Below are positions 22,372 to 33,833 of a DNA stretch of 64,000 nucleotides, in pieces. This stretch comes from Kitagawia praeruptora. Lineage: Eukaryota; Streptophyta; Magnoliopsida; Apiales; Apiaceae. Position 1 is the stretch's first letter. Each line of letters begins with the position of its first letter. Location: positions 26,010,001 to 26,074,000 of the forward strand of contig CM075352.1 of the NCBI GenBank assembly GCA_037693485.1, given 5' to 3'. A model generated the notes under the pieces. The model was given only the letters and a program-made list of their open reading frames with translations. It did no database searches and had not been told where the DNA came from. The position numbers were made by a program, and so were the translations under genes.

Positions 22372-24886
22372 ATGGCAGATAGAAAAGATGTGGCATGGAA
22401 ATATGCACAGGCAGTGAACGAGGGCAGTTCGGTTCGACTTCGTTGCAATTTCTGTGGAAAAGAAACAACTGGAGGAGTATTTAGGATGAAGGAACATCTC
22501 GTTGGAGGAAAAAGAAATGCTAAAGGCTGTACAAAAGTAACGGAAGAAGTGAGAAAGGAAGTTTCTGATTTTATGGAGTCAAAAAAGAAAGTAAAAGACA
22601 ACATGAACTTACATGATTATGAACCTGAAACTTTAGATGATGGTGATGAAGTGGAAATGATTACACGGCCTCAAGCATCCGTAGGGAGTACAACAAAGTC
22701 GAAGATGAAGGGTCCGATGGATCTTTATATGACCCCTGATCCGGAGCTTGTAGTGAAGAGAAGAAGAGGAGTGCAGCCAAAGATTGACGAAAATGACGGG
22801 GCAAGAAAGGAGTTGAGAAATAGAGCTTGCAAGGCATTTTCAAGATGGATGTACGATGCAGGCATTCCTTTCAATGCCGTCAACTATCCTAGTTTTCCGG
22901 TATTTATTGAAGCTCAAGGACAGTATGGACCAGGAATGAAGCCACCTAGCTATCATGAAGTTAGAGTTCCATTGTTGAAGAATGAAGTTGTGTCAATTCA
23001 GAGTTTGAGCAAATTGCATGAAGCGGAGTGGGTGAGGAGTGGCTGCTCAATTATGTGTGATGGATGGGAAGATAGGAAGCATCGGACTCTCATCAATTTC
23101 TTAGTAAACACTCCTAGAGGTAGTTACTTTCTTGAATCAGTTGATGCTTCTGCTGTTTCAAAAACTGCTGACATGTTATTTGAGTTGATAGCCAAGTATG
23201 TGGACGCGATCGGGTCAGAAAATGTGGTGCAAGTTGTTACGGATAGTGCTGCTAGTAATAAGGCAGCAGGCCGATTATTGATAATCCGATATCCTCATCT
23301 GTTTTGGACGCCGTGTGCTGCACATTGTATTGATCTCATGTTGGAAGACCTTTTCAACATCCCTAGGTTCAAAGATTGTATTGGAAAAGCTATGGCCTTA
23401 AATGCCTTTATATACACAAAGTCGGGTTTGGTGAATATGCTTAGAGAATTCACACATCATAGAGAGTTAATCAGGCCAGCGAAGACAAGATTCGCCACAG
23501 CTTTCCTCACTTTGTCAAGGATTCGTAACCAAAAGGTTAATCTCCGAAGTATGTTTATTTCAAAAAAATGGCTTAATAGCAAATACTCCAAGGATCCGAA
23601 TGGAAGAAGGATTGCTAGTTATGTGTTGATGCCTAGCTTTTGGAACAATGTTATTTGTTCCCTAAGAGTGGCAGGCCCTCTTGTGCATGTTCTTCGATTG
23701 GTTGATGGAGAGAAAAAGCCACCTATGGGCTACATTTATGAGGCTATGGATAGAGCCAAAGAAGCTATTGCAAAATCTTTCAAACAAAATGTGGGAAGAT
23801 ATCAACAATTCTTTGATATCATTGACAATAGATGGGATGTTCAACTCCATCAACCATTGCACGCCGCTGCATATTATCTCAATCCGGAGTTTTATTACAA
23901 AAATCCCGAGATTGAGACGGATAAAGAGGTGAGCCTTGGATTGTACAAGTGCATCGAGAGGATGGTGAAAAATGTGCAGGAGCAAGATAAGATAGGAGAC
24001 CAATTAGAATATTATAGGAGTGCAGAGGGCTTCTTTGGATTGCCTATGGCTATTAGGCAAAGATCAAGCAAATCTCCAGGTAAATATGAAATTCTGCCAT
24101 TCTGCCCTGTTTTTATACTACAATCTGAAATTCTGCCCTGTTTTCAAACTGAAATTATGCCCTGTTTTCAAACTGAAATTCTGCCATGTTTTTATCCTAT
24201 AGCTGCGTGGTGGGGTGCTTATGGCAAACACACTCCTGAGCTACAAGCCTTCGCGATTCGAATCCTTAGTCTCACATGTAGCTCATCCGGATGCGAGAGA
24301 AATTGGAGTGTATTTGAGCACGTGAGTTACTTAAAACAACCTCTTTAATAAGCCTTTTTAATAACTCTTTTTAGTGAATTAATGATCTTGTTTTTGTACT
24401 TTTTCTATGTAGCTTCATAGCAAGAAAAGAAATCGACTTGAACAACAAAAGTTGAATGACTTAGTGTTTGTAAAGTACAATAGAGCTTTGAGGCGTAGAT
24501 ATGAGCTTCGTGATAAAATTGATCCCATCTTGTTGAATGAGATTGATGAGAGCAATGAGTGGTTGGTTGGAAGCTTTGACAGAGAAGGAGATGACAATGA
24601 AAATGATTATGTTTTCTCCGAAGCGGATGGATTAACTTACAAGGATGTTGCTAATGCTTCTGGAGCCGAAGAGCCTTATTACTCTACTAGGAGGTCATCA
24701 CGTGCTTCGGAGGGATCCACAAAAGTCCAAGGAAAACATGCTTCTTCTGGATCATCATCTAAAAGACGTTTGATTGATGAAGTAATTTATGAGGATGACG
24801 AAGAAGTTGACTTCGTTGAGGATCCAAATCATATTAGTGAAGAAGATGATTTTGTAGAATTGGATGATGAAGAAGAAGAAGAATAG
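22372..24886 (+). CDS. hAT transposase (BED zinc finger, DUF659, dimerisation domain)
   Basis: Best model: exons 22372-24079, 24203-24321 and 24413-24886, all in phase, 766 residues. The start is the ATG seven bases after the leader acceptor. A BED-type zinc finger lies at 25-53 (CNFC..., MKEH, KGC). The DUF659/RNase-H-like region, about 165-320, includes CDGWEDRKHRTLINF, VTDSAASNKAAGRLL and TPCAAHCIDLML. The C-terminal hAT dimerisation region contains AAWWGAYGKHTPELQ and SSGCERNWSVFEH, joined by splicing to LHSKKRNRLEQQKLNDLVF. The tail is very acidic (Asp/Glu runs). The first intron (24080-24202) is open in frame and would add 41 residues if retained. It binds the element ends and catalyses cut-and-paste transposition. 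Confidence 0.93.
24080..24202 (+). repeat. In-frame intron (exitron-like) made of four ~24-bp repeats
   Basis: Donor CCAG/GTAAAT and acceptor CCTATAG/CT. The 123 bp are divisible by three and have no stop, so retention adds 41 residues inside the dimerisation domain. Between the splice sites are four tandem versions of CTGAAATTCTGCCCTGTTTT. The spliced product restores the family motif KSP-AAWWGAYG, so splicing is the likely norm. Confidence 0.8.
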
Positions 24887-25138
24887 TGGATTAACTTTGC
24901 ATCTTCGTTACTTTGACTTTGAATCTACGTGATGATGAATTTGGTTGTTTTTTATGAGTTTATGAGATTTAGTTTTGCTTTTAAATGCCTTCTAATCTAT
25001 AAATTTATAATATTCTGCATTATATACAATATTTATATGAATACTTAGTTGTCTTCGATGAATCCGCGCGTTGCGCGTTGCGCTTATGCCCCAGGAGGCT
25101 TTTGCGCTTCTGTGCGCATATCGCGTTTAACAACACTG

Positions 25139-26444
25139 AGTATAGACCATATGGACTCCACAAGGACGTCGTGACAACCATGCAGATTAGTTAGATTGTA
25201 TGATCCCTCAAATCAGTTAAATGGTATAATCCCTCAAGTCAGTTACAGATATGTAAATCTGGACGTGTCCACAGAATTTTTATAAGTTCATGAATAAAAA
25301 AAGTTATTTGCAAATCATAAATCAGGTAGTGTGAATAAATCAACATTTCTCCCACCAAATCAGAACTCGGAACTCAATCTCAACCAAACACAACCCAAAC
25401 ACTCCAAAATTAAATATCCAAACATGAAATTAACAACTGAGAACCCTAAAAATACCTTCAATTTTAAATGCCAGTGAGATGAATTGCAGTGACTCTAAAT
25501 GTATGTACAGAGTAAACCAGGCCACTTTACACCTCTAAGATGTCGTTCATTAGAGTTGATCTTGATGCTGGTGAAGAGAAAAATAATTTTTGAGGAGAAC
25601 AATACAATAAAATAGCCTAAACCAGACATAACAGGTGCAAAAGGTTGAATAAAAGTTGACGTAGATCACCAATTACAATACGCCAAAAAGAATTCATCCA
25701 ATCAAAATCTCCAAATTTCACAGCTGAAGAAAAAACCCTCAGCAACAAATTCGATCCAAATTCAGGAAAAAGACATTATCTAATTCATGAGTTTATGTAT
25801 ATTATATTTAAGCAGAAAAAGAAGTTGAACACAATCCAGTTTTAATGTGCAATTATATGAATGTGCATACTGCAACTGGAATCATTCACATGAAAATCAA
25901 ACACTATAACAGAAAATAAAAGCTGCACACCGTCACAACAAATCTGAACAGAAAGAACAGGAAGGCACCACTAGAAAATTGAGCATACACACACACAAAT
26001 TTATATCAAAAATCCAATATATACAACACTAGCATGATAGCATTCCTTCAATTACGATTCATGACTACTCTACTACATTACAGTTTGCCATAAAAATTTA
26101 ACACAAATCAGAACCTAAAATTCAACTCGCATTTGTACAGACTCCGAGTAATAAGGTAACAGCTCGCTGAATAATTTAAAAACAAATCAATGTAAAATTT
26201 TCGAATCAATTTGAAATACCTTTGAATTGTATGTATCAACTCGAACAAATCTAATCCGAAATTAAACTACTGCAGAGATGTTCGATTCCAGTAAACTGTA
26301 ATCGATTGTATATATCTATTCAAGTAGTAGAGAGCTCGATTGTGTGTATATTTGTATCCATCGATTGCAGTAGTAGAGCAGCGGAAGCCGGAAGTGAGAG
26401 TTATTCAATTTTATTGAATAAAATTATCTATCTATTTTCTCTAT
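25139..26444 (-). other. Leader region of LIP2 copy 1 (beyond the hAT element)
   Basis: Inverted copy of 28183-29488. It should contain the LIP2 5' leader exon(s) and promoter on the minus strand: the counterpart of a good donor TTCAAAG/GTATTT is seen in the right arm at 28407/28408. No protein-coding frame was found. Transcription from here to the start codon must now cross the 3.4-kb hAT element. Confidence 0.5.
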
Positions 26445-26600
26445 AAAACCCGTGACCTGAAGGTTCACGGATTGGGCTATTCTCTCAATAATAGTCTCTC
26501 TACGCATGCGTAGGGACAAGACTGCGTACTATCTTACCCCCTCAGATCCTGTGTTACACGGGATATACGAGTACGTTTCGTTTGTGTTTTTTTTCTCTAT
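26445..26600 (+). mobile_element. SINE-like element spanning the inner duplication breakpoint
   Basis: It has a weak B-box-like word AGGTTCACGG. Then come GGGACAAGACTGCGTAC, TATCTTACCCCCTCAGATCC and GTGTTACACGGGATATAC, a 3' layout I recognise from Au-type plant tRNA-derived SINEs (GGGTAAG-CTGCGTAC ... CC-GACCC ... GCGGGA), and a T-rich tail. The inverted duplication ends inside it at 26498; the right arm keeps only the part before ATAGTCTC. The family assignment is tentative. Confidence 0.45.
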
Positions 26601-28128
26601 AATAATAATAAGATAATAGCAAATATAATACCGGTAAAATTACCAATATACCCCTATTAATGCTAAAATTACAAATTGTGCCATACCCGTTACATATTTG
26701 CGACACCGATACACACCGCAATCGCATACGGTGAAGAACTACACCACCGATTCACTTAATTCCCTGACTGAGGTCTCCGTCTTGCCTTTTAGAGTCAATC
26801 TTCATATTTCTGATTACACTGGTAATTCTGCTACACTTTAATTTTTTAATTCATATAAATTTCATGAACATGTGTATATCACCTACTTTTTGGTTACATA
26901 TATAGGTAATTATATAGGTATCACTACATGGATTTGTTTTGCTGTGTTCTCCTATAGAGAAATTGGATGTATCAGTATTTATGCTATAGGCTTATTTGCG
27001 ATCTCAATCTTTAATGTTCTTTCATTTCATTATCATTTTCCCGAATGAAAACTTGTAACACAAATTTAATAGTTTCAATTTAATTAAGTTATGTACTAAG
27101 AATTTACAAGTTGTATGCAATTTAATTTTTAAATAACTTGTGTTCAATTGGACTTCTGTAATCATCATATGTTGTCTTATCTTCTTTCATAAGCACTGTT
27201 TATTCGAGAGATCTTTCTTGAATATTGTTCCTTGGAGCATTCATTTCACATGGTTATGTGATGCTTAGCAATCTACATTTTTTAGTAATCTATGTGGTTA
27301 TGCATTTGGACAATAGAAAGATGAATTGTTATGAGTGGTATTTTAGAGGCCTCTTTGTAGCTGGGTTAAGGTACTATTAATAAGTTTGTGAATATAAGAT
27401 CCATTATAACGGATAATCTTAATTAACAGATAATCTTTTCTTTTGACAAGAATGCATAATCTTTCTTATTAAAAAATTAATTAAAATGTTTAATAATGGA
27501 GAAAAATTTTAATACTTAATTTGATACTTAGTTTCGATCAGCAATACAATTTTAGCACCAAAACCATCACTGGAAGTTAATTTCATATTTCTGATCCTCT
27601 ATTTCAGTGGAACCATCATTTTAATCCTAATTATGTATTAGGTTTTATTATGTGTGTTAAGTACGAGGATCATCGTAGCTTTTTTTGGAGCATAGCATAA
27701 TATGTTGTGATATGCTAAATATGAACTTACTCTCAGGTGTGCAGTTATGTATTCTTTTTGATAAATTTACTTCTTTTTCTTTTTGGTGCTTGGTTTTGGT
27801 ATGTTGCTCTACCCAGAGTTGCTTTTCCCACCTTGAAAATTGCCTGTGTTGATGATAACAAGAATTGTGACCAAATTTGACATTTTTATTTGGTAGTACC
27901 ATGTAAATTTTATCTTGGGACACTTTATGTGCAAACATGGTACTTGTCCCCCCTTCTCATCTTCACATTATATTCCTCCCCAATTAAACACGGTTTCTTG
28001 CTCATAATGGAAATCAGGAGAGCACATGTGGTAGGATAATGTATTATTAAATAATTAAGACTATGTTAGTTAATGTAGAAATCTGCATATGTTGCTTGCT
28101 TCTATAGGTAACATTTTAGTCTGCAGTT
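26499..28128. other. Unique spacer between the two inverted arms
   Basis: About 1.63 kb that is not duplicated. After the SINE-like tail it is AT-rich. Around 26700-26830 a GC-richer stretch ends in a donor-like ACACTG/GTAATT and could be a non-coding first exon of an unknown transcript. No convincing ORF; the longest frames have no family features. Both LIP2 copies point away from this spacer, so it would be the loop of any hairpin formed by the arms. Confidence 0.45.
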
Positions 28129-30028
28129 GAGACTATTATTGAGAGAATAGCCCAATCCGTGAACCTTCAGGTCACGGGTTTTATAGAGAAAATAGATAGA
28201 TAATTTTATTCAATAAAATTGAATAACTCTCACTTCCGGCTTCCGCTGCTCTACTACTGCAATCGATGGATACAAATATACACACAATCGAGCTCTCTAC
28301 TACTTGAATAGATATATACAATCGATTACAGTTTACTGGAATCGAACATCTCTGCAGTAGTTTAATTTCGGATTAGATTTGTTCGAGTTGATACATACAA
28401 TTCAAAGGTATTTCAAATTGATTCGAAAATTTTACATTGATTTGTTTTTAAATTATTCAGCGAGCTGTTACCTTATTACTCGGAGTCTGTACAAATGCGA
28501 GTTGAATTTTAGGTTCTGATTTGTGTTAAATTTTTATGGCAAACTGTAATGTAGTAGAGTAGTCATGAATCGTAATTGAAGGAATGCTATCATGCTAGTG
28601 TTGTATATATTGGATTTTTGATATAAATTTGTGTGTGTGTATGCTCAATTTTCTAGTGGTGCCTTCCTGTTCTTTCTGTTCAGATTTGTTGTGACGGTGT
28701 GCAGCTTTTATTTTCTGTTATAGTGTTTGATTTTCATGTGAATGATTCCAGTTGCAGTATGCACATTCATATAATTGCACATTAAAACTGGATTGTGTTC
28801 AACTTCTTTTTCTGCTTAAATATAATATACATAAACTCATGAATTAGATAATGTCTTTTTCCTGAATTTGGATCGAATTTGTTGCTGAGGGTTTTTTCTT
28901 CAGCTGTGAAATTTGGAGATTTTGATTGGATGAATTCTTTTTGGCGTATTGTAATTGGTGATCTACGTCAACTTTTATTCAACCTTTTGCACCTGTTATG
29001 TCTGGTTTAGGCTATTTTATTGTATTGTTCTCCTCAAAAATTATTTTTCTCTTCACCAGCATCAAGATCAACTCTAATGAACGACATCTTAGAGGTGTAA
29101 AGTGGCCTGGTTTACTCTGTACATACATTTAGAGTCACTGCAATTCATCTCACTGGCATTTAAAATTGAAGGTATTTTTAGGGTTCTCAGTTGTTAATTT
29201 CATGTTTGGATATTTAATTTTGGAGTGTTTGGGTTGTGTTTGGTTGAGATTGAGTTCCGAGTTCTGATTTGGTGGGAGAAATGTTGATTTATTCACACTA
29301 CCTGATTTATGATTTGCAAATAACTTTTTTAATTCATGAACTTATAAAAATTCTGTGGACACGTCCAGATTTACATATCTGTAACTGACTTGAGGGATTA
29401 TACCATTTAACTGATTTGAGGGATCATACAATCTAACTAATCTGCATGGTTGTCACGACGTCCTTGTGGAGTCCATATGGTCTATACTCTTTATTGTTTG
29501 GTGAATTGGAGTCTATTTTTGAATCAGGTGGTAGCTAATTCACATGTTACTATCTTTTTTGTCTTGTGTGTAGTTAGCTAATTACAAATGACATTACAAG
29601 CACCATACATTTGTTTACTTATGTGATACGTATACATGGGATGGAAATATGGGTTGCCATTTCGATATCTATGACAAGAAACTTGCACACTTACTTGTAG
29701 TGTTTTATGGTGAGAAGGGAATATTGATTGCATTTTCTTATTGAGTACACACCTATGTAGTTAACTATTGGGATGGAGTAGTTAGAGAAGAACAATGGGG
29801 ACAATTACAGGGGAATTAAAGATAGATGGAAGGTGTGTTTGTCTCCAATTAAAAATAAATACCTTTCCTGGAGTTCATATTTGTAATTGACTCTACTTTA
29901 CTGATTGTAGAAATCTTTGTAAGTTGACTCGCTTCTGGACTATTGGTGAGTGGTGACTAATAAACTAATTACTAACACTAGCTCTGCTAAGTGCTAAATA
30001 CCATAGTGGATTATGTGATTTGCAGGGG

Positions 30029-30715
30029 ATGAGAATTCCACGGAAACTTGAGGTTTGGAGAATGGGCACCATGAACTACTTAAATGCACTTAAACTGCAG
30101 GAGAAGCTGGCATCTGACAGAAAGGCCTATAAGATCTCTGATACTTTGTTGTCCTTACAGCACCCACCTACATATACCCTTGGTAAACGGAGGACTGATC
30201 ACAACTTACTAGTTTCTGAGGATGAATTAAAAACTATAGGTGCCGAACTTCACTACACACAAAGGGGAGGGGATATTACCTATCACGGCCCTAGCCAAGC
30301 CATCTTGTATCCCATTATTTCTTTGCGGGATATTGGACTTGGTGCTAGAAACTATGTGGAGAAACTTGAGTTAACCATGATCAATTTGGCTTCCATGTAT
30401 GGTGTTCAGGCTCGTCCAGGACGAAAATGTGAGACTGGGGTTTGGGTTGGCGAGAAGAAAATTGGAGCAATTGGTGTTAGAATTTCCTCTGGAATCACCT
30501 CTCATGGTTTGGCATTCAACATAAATCCTGATCTAAACTATTTTAAACATATTGTGCCTTGTGGAATTGCAGATAAAGAAGTCACATCTCTGAGTAGAGA
30601 AGCAAACACTGAGCTTCCTACTGAAGAAGTAATTGAGGAGCAATTAATTTCTTCTTTTGCACAATTATTTAATTACGATAGTGTAGAATGGAAAGACAAT
30701 GCATCGGCATCATAA
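30029..30715 (+). CDS. LIP2: Octanoyltransferase (lipoate biosynthesis), copy 2
   Basis: 228 residues from the ATG at 30029, four bases after the acceptor TGATTTGCAG. Catalytic Lys144 (in EKKIGAIGVR) and Cys178 (VPCGIADKE) are present; no frame break. It differs from copy 1 only by Lys6 and Met123. Its leader intron is free of the hAT element, so this copy retains the uninterrupted 5' region of the locus. Lys6 lies in the motif RIPRKLEVW; as I recall, plant relatives usually have a Thr or similar residue there, so neither state is clearly damaging. Confidence 0.95.
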   Translation: MRIPRKLEVWRMGTMNYLNALKLQEKLASDRKAYKISDTLLSLQHPPTYTLGKRRTDHNLLVSEDELKTIGAELHYTQRGGDITYHGPSQAILYPIISLRDIGLGARNYVEKLELTMINLASMYGVQARPGRKCETGVWVGEKKIGAIGVRISSGITSHGLAFNINPDLNYFKHIVPCGIADKEVTSLSREANTELPTEEVIEEQLISSFAQLFNYDSVEWKDNASAS

Positions 30716-31257
30716 CACTTCAGTGACCAGTGAAAGTAAACCAGCTTTAAAGCTTCTACGGTTGTTTTGATATTTTGTTCTTTTAATCTTCTTTTGTTTA
30801 TGTAACACCACAGGAGGAATGCTACTAGAAGTTCAAGGTTTAGAGCGCATATTCTTTGTGTACATTACAAATGTTGTTTCCCTTTTAGTCAGAGTCATGA
30901 ATTATGTTCCCCCGTTTTCTAAATGAAAAGTAAAAGCCACCTGGGAGCTGGGAGTCTGGGACATGTTCTTGGCATTTGGGAGTTGGATTTACAAGTCATC
31001 TCCTATCAAAGACTTCAAGTTAACAGCTTCATAGGTTAGTGAATTGCCCTAAATTTACGAATACGGGAAACGGATTCAAAATTATTATCGAGTATCGATC
31101 ATCGAATACTTGTAGTACTTTTTAATTTTTGTACCGATTGTTAAAATTGTAAATAGTTATAAAAATTATGAGGCCACTATTCGTACCTCTTTTTAGATTT
31201 TGCCATGAATCAAAATAATACAGTCCATTATGTTAAAAAAAAACAAACACAGTCACA
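30716..31257. other. 3' flank of the right LIP2 copy
   Basis: Inverted copy of 19940-20480, expected to include the 3' untranslated region. No further gene is present. Confidence 0.5.
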
Positions 31258-32232
31258 TAAGGCTGTAATCCGAGTCGAGCTGCTCGCGAGCAGCTCGAGC
31301 TCGAGCTCGTTTATACAGGCTCGATTCGGCTCGTACTCGAATACGAGTCGAGCTCGAACAACACTTCGTACTCGTTTAGCTTAACGAGTCGAGCCGAGTA
31401 TGTGCCGAGCTCGAATACAACCCGACTCGATAATGAAAACTCGGCTCGGCTCGAGCTCGAGCTCGAACTCGTTAAAAAAAACACTACTTTTCAAAAAAAT
31501 TCAAAATATTTTTTTAAAAATATTTCTCGACGATCCAACCGTACGGATGTCAATATATATCTAATTTAATGATATTCCCAAATTTTCAAAAAATAAAATA
31601 TTAATTTGGTTGGAGATCTTAATAAAACACTACTATATTGTATTATACTCATAACTAGTGCTTCGTTGCACATTATTGTTTCTATTTTTCAAAAAATATT
31701 TCTCGACGATCCAACCGTACGGATGTCAAGATATATCTAATTAAATGATATTCCCAAACTTTCAAAAAATAAAAAATTAATTTGTTTGGAAATCTTAGTA
31801 GATCACTACTATTCTTGTTATATTTGGTTAAATAAATGAAAATTAGATATTTTTTTTTGATAATTTGTAAATCAAATAATTTATAACATCTTGTTTGTTT
31901 AATTTTTTTTATTATGTGTAATGATGTTAATATAATTAATAAGTAATTTTTAATTTTTTTAAACAAAATAAGTAATTTTCAGAATTTAAAAAAAAAAAGA
32001 AAATTTAACATTAGGCTCGCGAAAAACTCGACTCGACTCGTTTAACATTACCCGACTCGGCTCGTGTCGGGCTCGCGAAAAGCTCGACTCGACTCGTATT
32101 ATAAACGAGCCGAGTTCGGCGGGGATTTCCGGCTCGTTTAATAAACGAGCTCGGCTCGACTCGTCAGAAAAAACTCGACTCGATTTAAAACTCGGCTCGA
32201 ACTCGCCCGGCTCGACTCGAATTACACCCCTA
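31258..32232. mobile_element. CGAG-rich fold-back (hAT-like) element, right copy
   Basis: Starts TAAGGCTGTAATCCGAGTCG and ends CTCGAATTACACCCCTA, the mirror image of the left copy. About 975 bp. Its outer end is the end of the duplicated arm; beyond it (TGCATAATTAACC) the sequence differs from that flanking the left copy. No 8-bp direct repeat flanks it. Confidence 0.78.
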
Positions 32233-32850
32233 TGCATAATTAACCATCCAACAATAATCCCGTAATTCATCCTTATTAGGTAGATTTCCAACACCAACAT
32301 TAGCTATCCAAACCTCCAGAAATCAAAATGAAACATAGAAAAACACATAACACAATCAAACCGTTCAAAATCAACTTCAAAAAACAAGCTATTAAATCAA
32401 TACAATTCTAAAACTTAAAAAGAGGCAACAATTGAATTAACACAAATTCACAGAAAAAGAAATCATATCAAAAGATCTAAACACCAAAACATATCAAAAT
32501 TCATAAAAAAGAACAAATAAAATAATACTTACAAATATTGATTTAAAATTCGTCGAGATCTGCGGTTGTATAATCACGATCTGCCTCTATAAACCCCGTA
32601 CAATTGATCTAAATCACAAAAAAAACAAACAAAATCAAAATCAATAATCAAACAAACACAAAGCATCTGAACAATTGAATGTAATCGAAATTATATGATT
32701 TTAAAACAAATAAATTGCACTTACGATATAAAAATCGCAGAAGAAATTGAAACCCTAGAAAATTGGGGATGCAGATGATAGAATTGCGTCTAATTGTTTT
32801 TGTGAGAGACGTAAGCGAGGCAATTGTGTGTATATATAGGACACGAATAT
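32233..32850 (-). promoter_or_regulatory. Orphan promoter and spliced leader of an unidentified minus-strand gene
   Basis: On the minus strand a TATA box (CCTATATATACAC, about 32834-32845) precedes a leader exon ending GATTTTTATATC/GTAAGT at 32725. A second exon-like block, 32608-32533, is bounded by TGATTTAG and GTAAGT. A third stretch after GATTTCTGGAG reads open until it hits the fold-back element at 32232. No family can be assigned to the short open part. It looks like the 5' end of a gene whose body was cut off by the rearrangement. Confidence 0.42.
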
Positions 32851-33149
32851 TTTTAGGTAGCCTTTAGGTGTAAATTGTGTAATATTATGCCCTTATTTAG
32901 GGCATTTTATTAGTACTACTTTGCCCTTTTTCTTAGAAATTTCCTATTTTTATTTTTTAAATGGCGTGTTTGATTTTCGTGCCAGCTACCTAAAATGTAT
33001 ATGTGGTTTAAAAAGCAGCTCAAAATTGGCAAATGCTTTGTTGTTTTTTCTTATTTTAGAACTGATGATAGCGAAGTTGTATTTTTTATTTGATGTTCCT
33101 TAATTTAGAAGATTTGATTTGATTTGATTTAATTAATGGGTGTATGTTT
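32851..33149. other. Intergenic, nothing recognised
   Basis: AT-rich DNA upstream of the TATA-like sequence. A short TGATT/GATTT repeat occurs at 33109-33132. No gene or terminal repeat was found. Confidence 0.3.
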
Positions 33150-33359
33150 TACTGCCCGTTCCACTCATTTTGTCACCAATCAGATTTTCATCTTTTATTT
33201 AATCATATTAAATAAAATAATAGTTACCAACAAATTATATTATTTTTCAATTAAATTAATATAATTAGCACTTAATTTACCATATTTATCAAATGTGGAC
33301 ACAATTTTAGGACACGCAAAATAGGAAATGTAGCCATAATGAAAGGGACGGAGGGAGTA
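33150..33359. mobile_element. Stowaway-like MITE
   Basis: Left end TACTGCCCGTTCCACTCAT and right end GAAAGGGACGGAGGGAGTA are inverted versions of the Stowaway/Tc1-mariner terminus CTCCCTCCGTCCC, flanked by TA on both sides. About 210 bp, AT-rich centre, no coding content. Confidence 0.85.
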
Positions 33360-33833
33360 GCAGATGTTAAATAAATTTAGTTTTTTTTTTATTAATTAAA
33401 AGTATTTTAGTTGTCTAGTGAAAGTTAAACGAGGGAAACCAAATATGTCATTTTTAAAGTTTATGATTTAATTTATATAAATTAGTACAGTATTGGTAAT
33501 TGGTCTATAAATAATACTCTATATTGTAGGAGTAGTAAATTACCGAACGAAGAAAAGAATATTCTTTTAAAAAGGAGTGTTTTTATTTCAAAAAAAAAAA
33601 AGGGAGTGTTTTAAGAAAGTTAAAGAAAAAGGAAATGTGGAAGAGAGGGTAGATGGACCACAGAAAGTGGAGCGAGAATATTAAGATTGTGAGGCTCAGC
33701 CCATTTGGGAAAAATTGATATGAGGCTATGAGCCGTAAACAGATAAAGCAGATACTAATTGTGATCCCATATTGGTGGCTGCCAAATTGCCGTGGGTCAG
33801 AATCAATGTACTCCACACATAACCCTTTTTTTA
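33360..33833. other. Intergenic, nothing recognised
   Basis: AT-rich with poly-A/T tracts; one 99-codon open stretch on the minus strand (33583-33882) has no family features and overlaps the next transposon end, so it was not called. Confidence 0.3.

Larger units (their letters stand above)
21716..25138 (+). mobile_element. hAT transposon, 3.4 kb, with transposase gene
   Basis: The ends CAGTGTTGTTAAA...TTTAACAACACTG are inverted repeats, flanked by a perfect 8-bp duplication AGTATAGA (21708-21715 and 25139-25146). The undisturbed target is present in the right arm of the duplication (about 29481-29488), so this is a clean insertion with a visible empty site. Sub-terminal regions at both ends are packed with GCGCATATGCG and GATGCGC words, likely transposase binding sites. 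It encodes one spliced transposase gene with no visible frame break, so it may be autonomous. Confidence 0.95.
18962..26498. repeat. Inverted duplication, left arm (with 3.4-kb hAT insertion)
   Basis: The reverse complement of 28129-32232. Removing the hAT element (21716-25138 plus one copy of its target duplication) leaves about 4.1 kb, against 4104 bp in the right arm. Shared content includes the fold-back element, the LIP2 gene, its leader region and part of a SINE-like sequence. The two LIP2 proteins differ at 2 of 228 residues, so the duplication is recent. The arms are separated by a unique spacer (26499-28128). Confidence 0.95.
28129..32232. repeat. Inverted duplication, right arm
   Basis: 4104 bp, the reverse complement of the left arm without the hAT insertion. 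It begins GAGACTATTATTGAGAGAAT (inside the SINE-like sequence) and ends exactly with the fold-back terminus TTACACCCCTA. A leader exon candidate for LIP2 copy 2 lies at about 28210-28407, ending TTCAAAG/GTATTT. The intron-like sequence between it and 30024 shows no ORF. Confidence 0.95.

Noticed and set aside
27657..27938. 93-codon frame in the spacer between the arms
   Set aside because: No conserved motif, no splice context and AT-rich codon use; regarded as chance.
20020..31200. LIP2 copies as processed retrocopies
   Set aside because: Both keep the leader intron acceptor and about 4 kb of identical flanking DNA, so the duplication was at DNA level.
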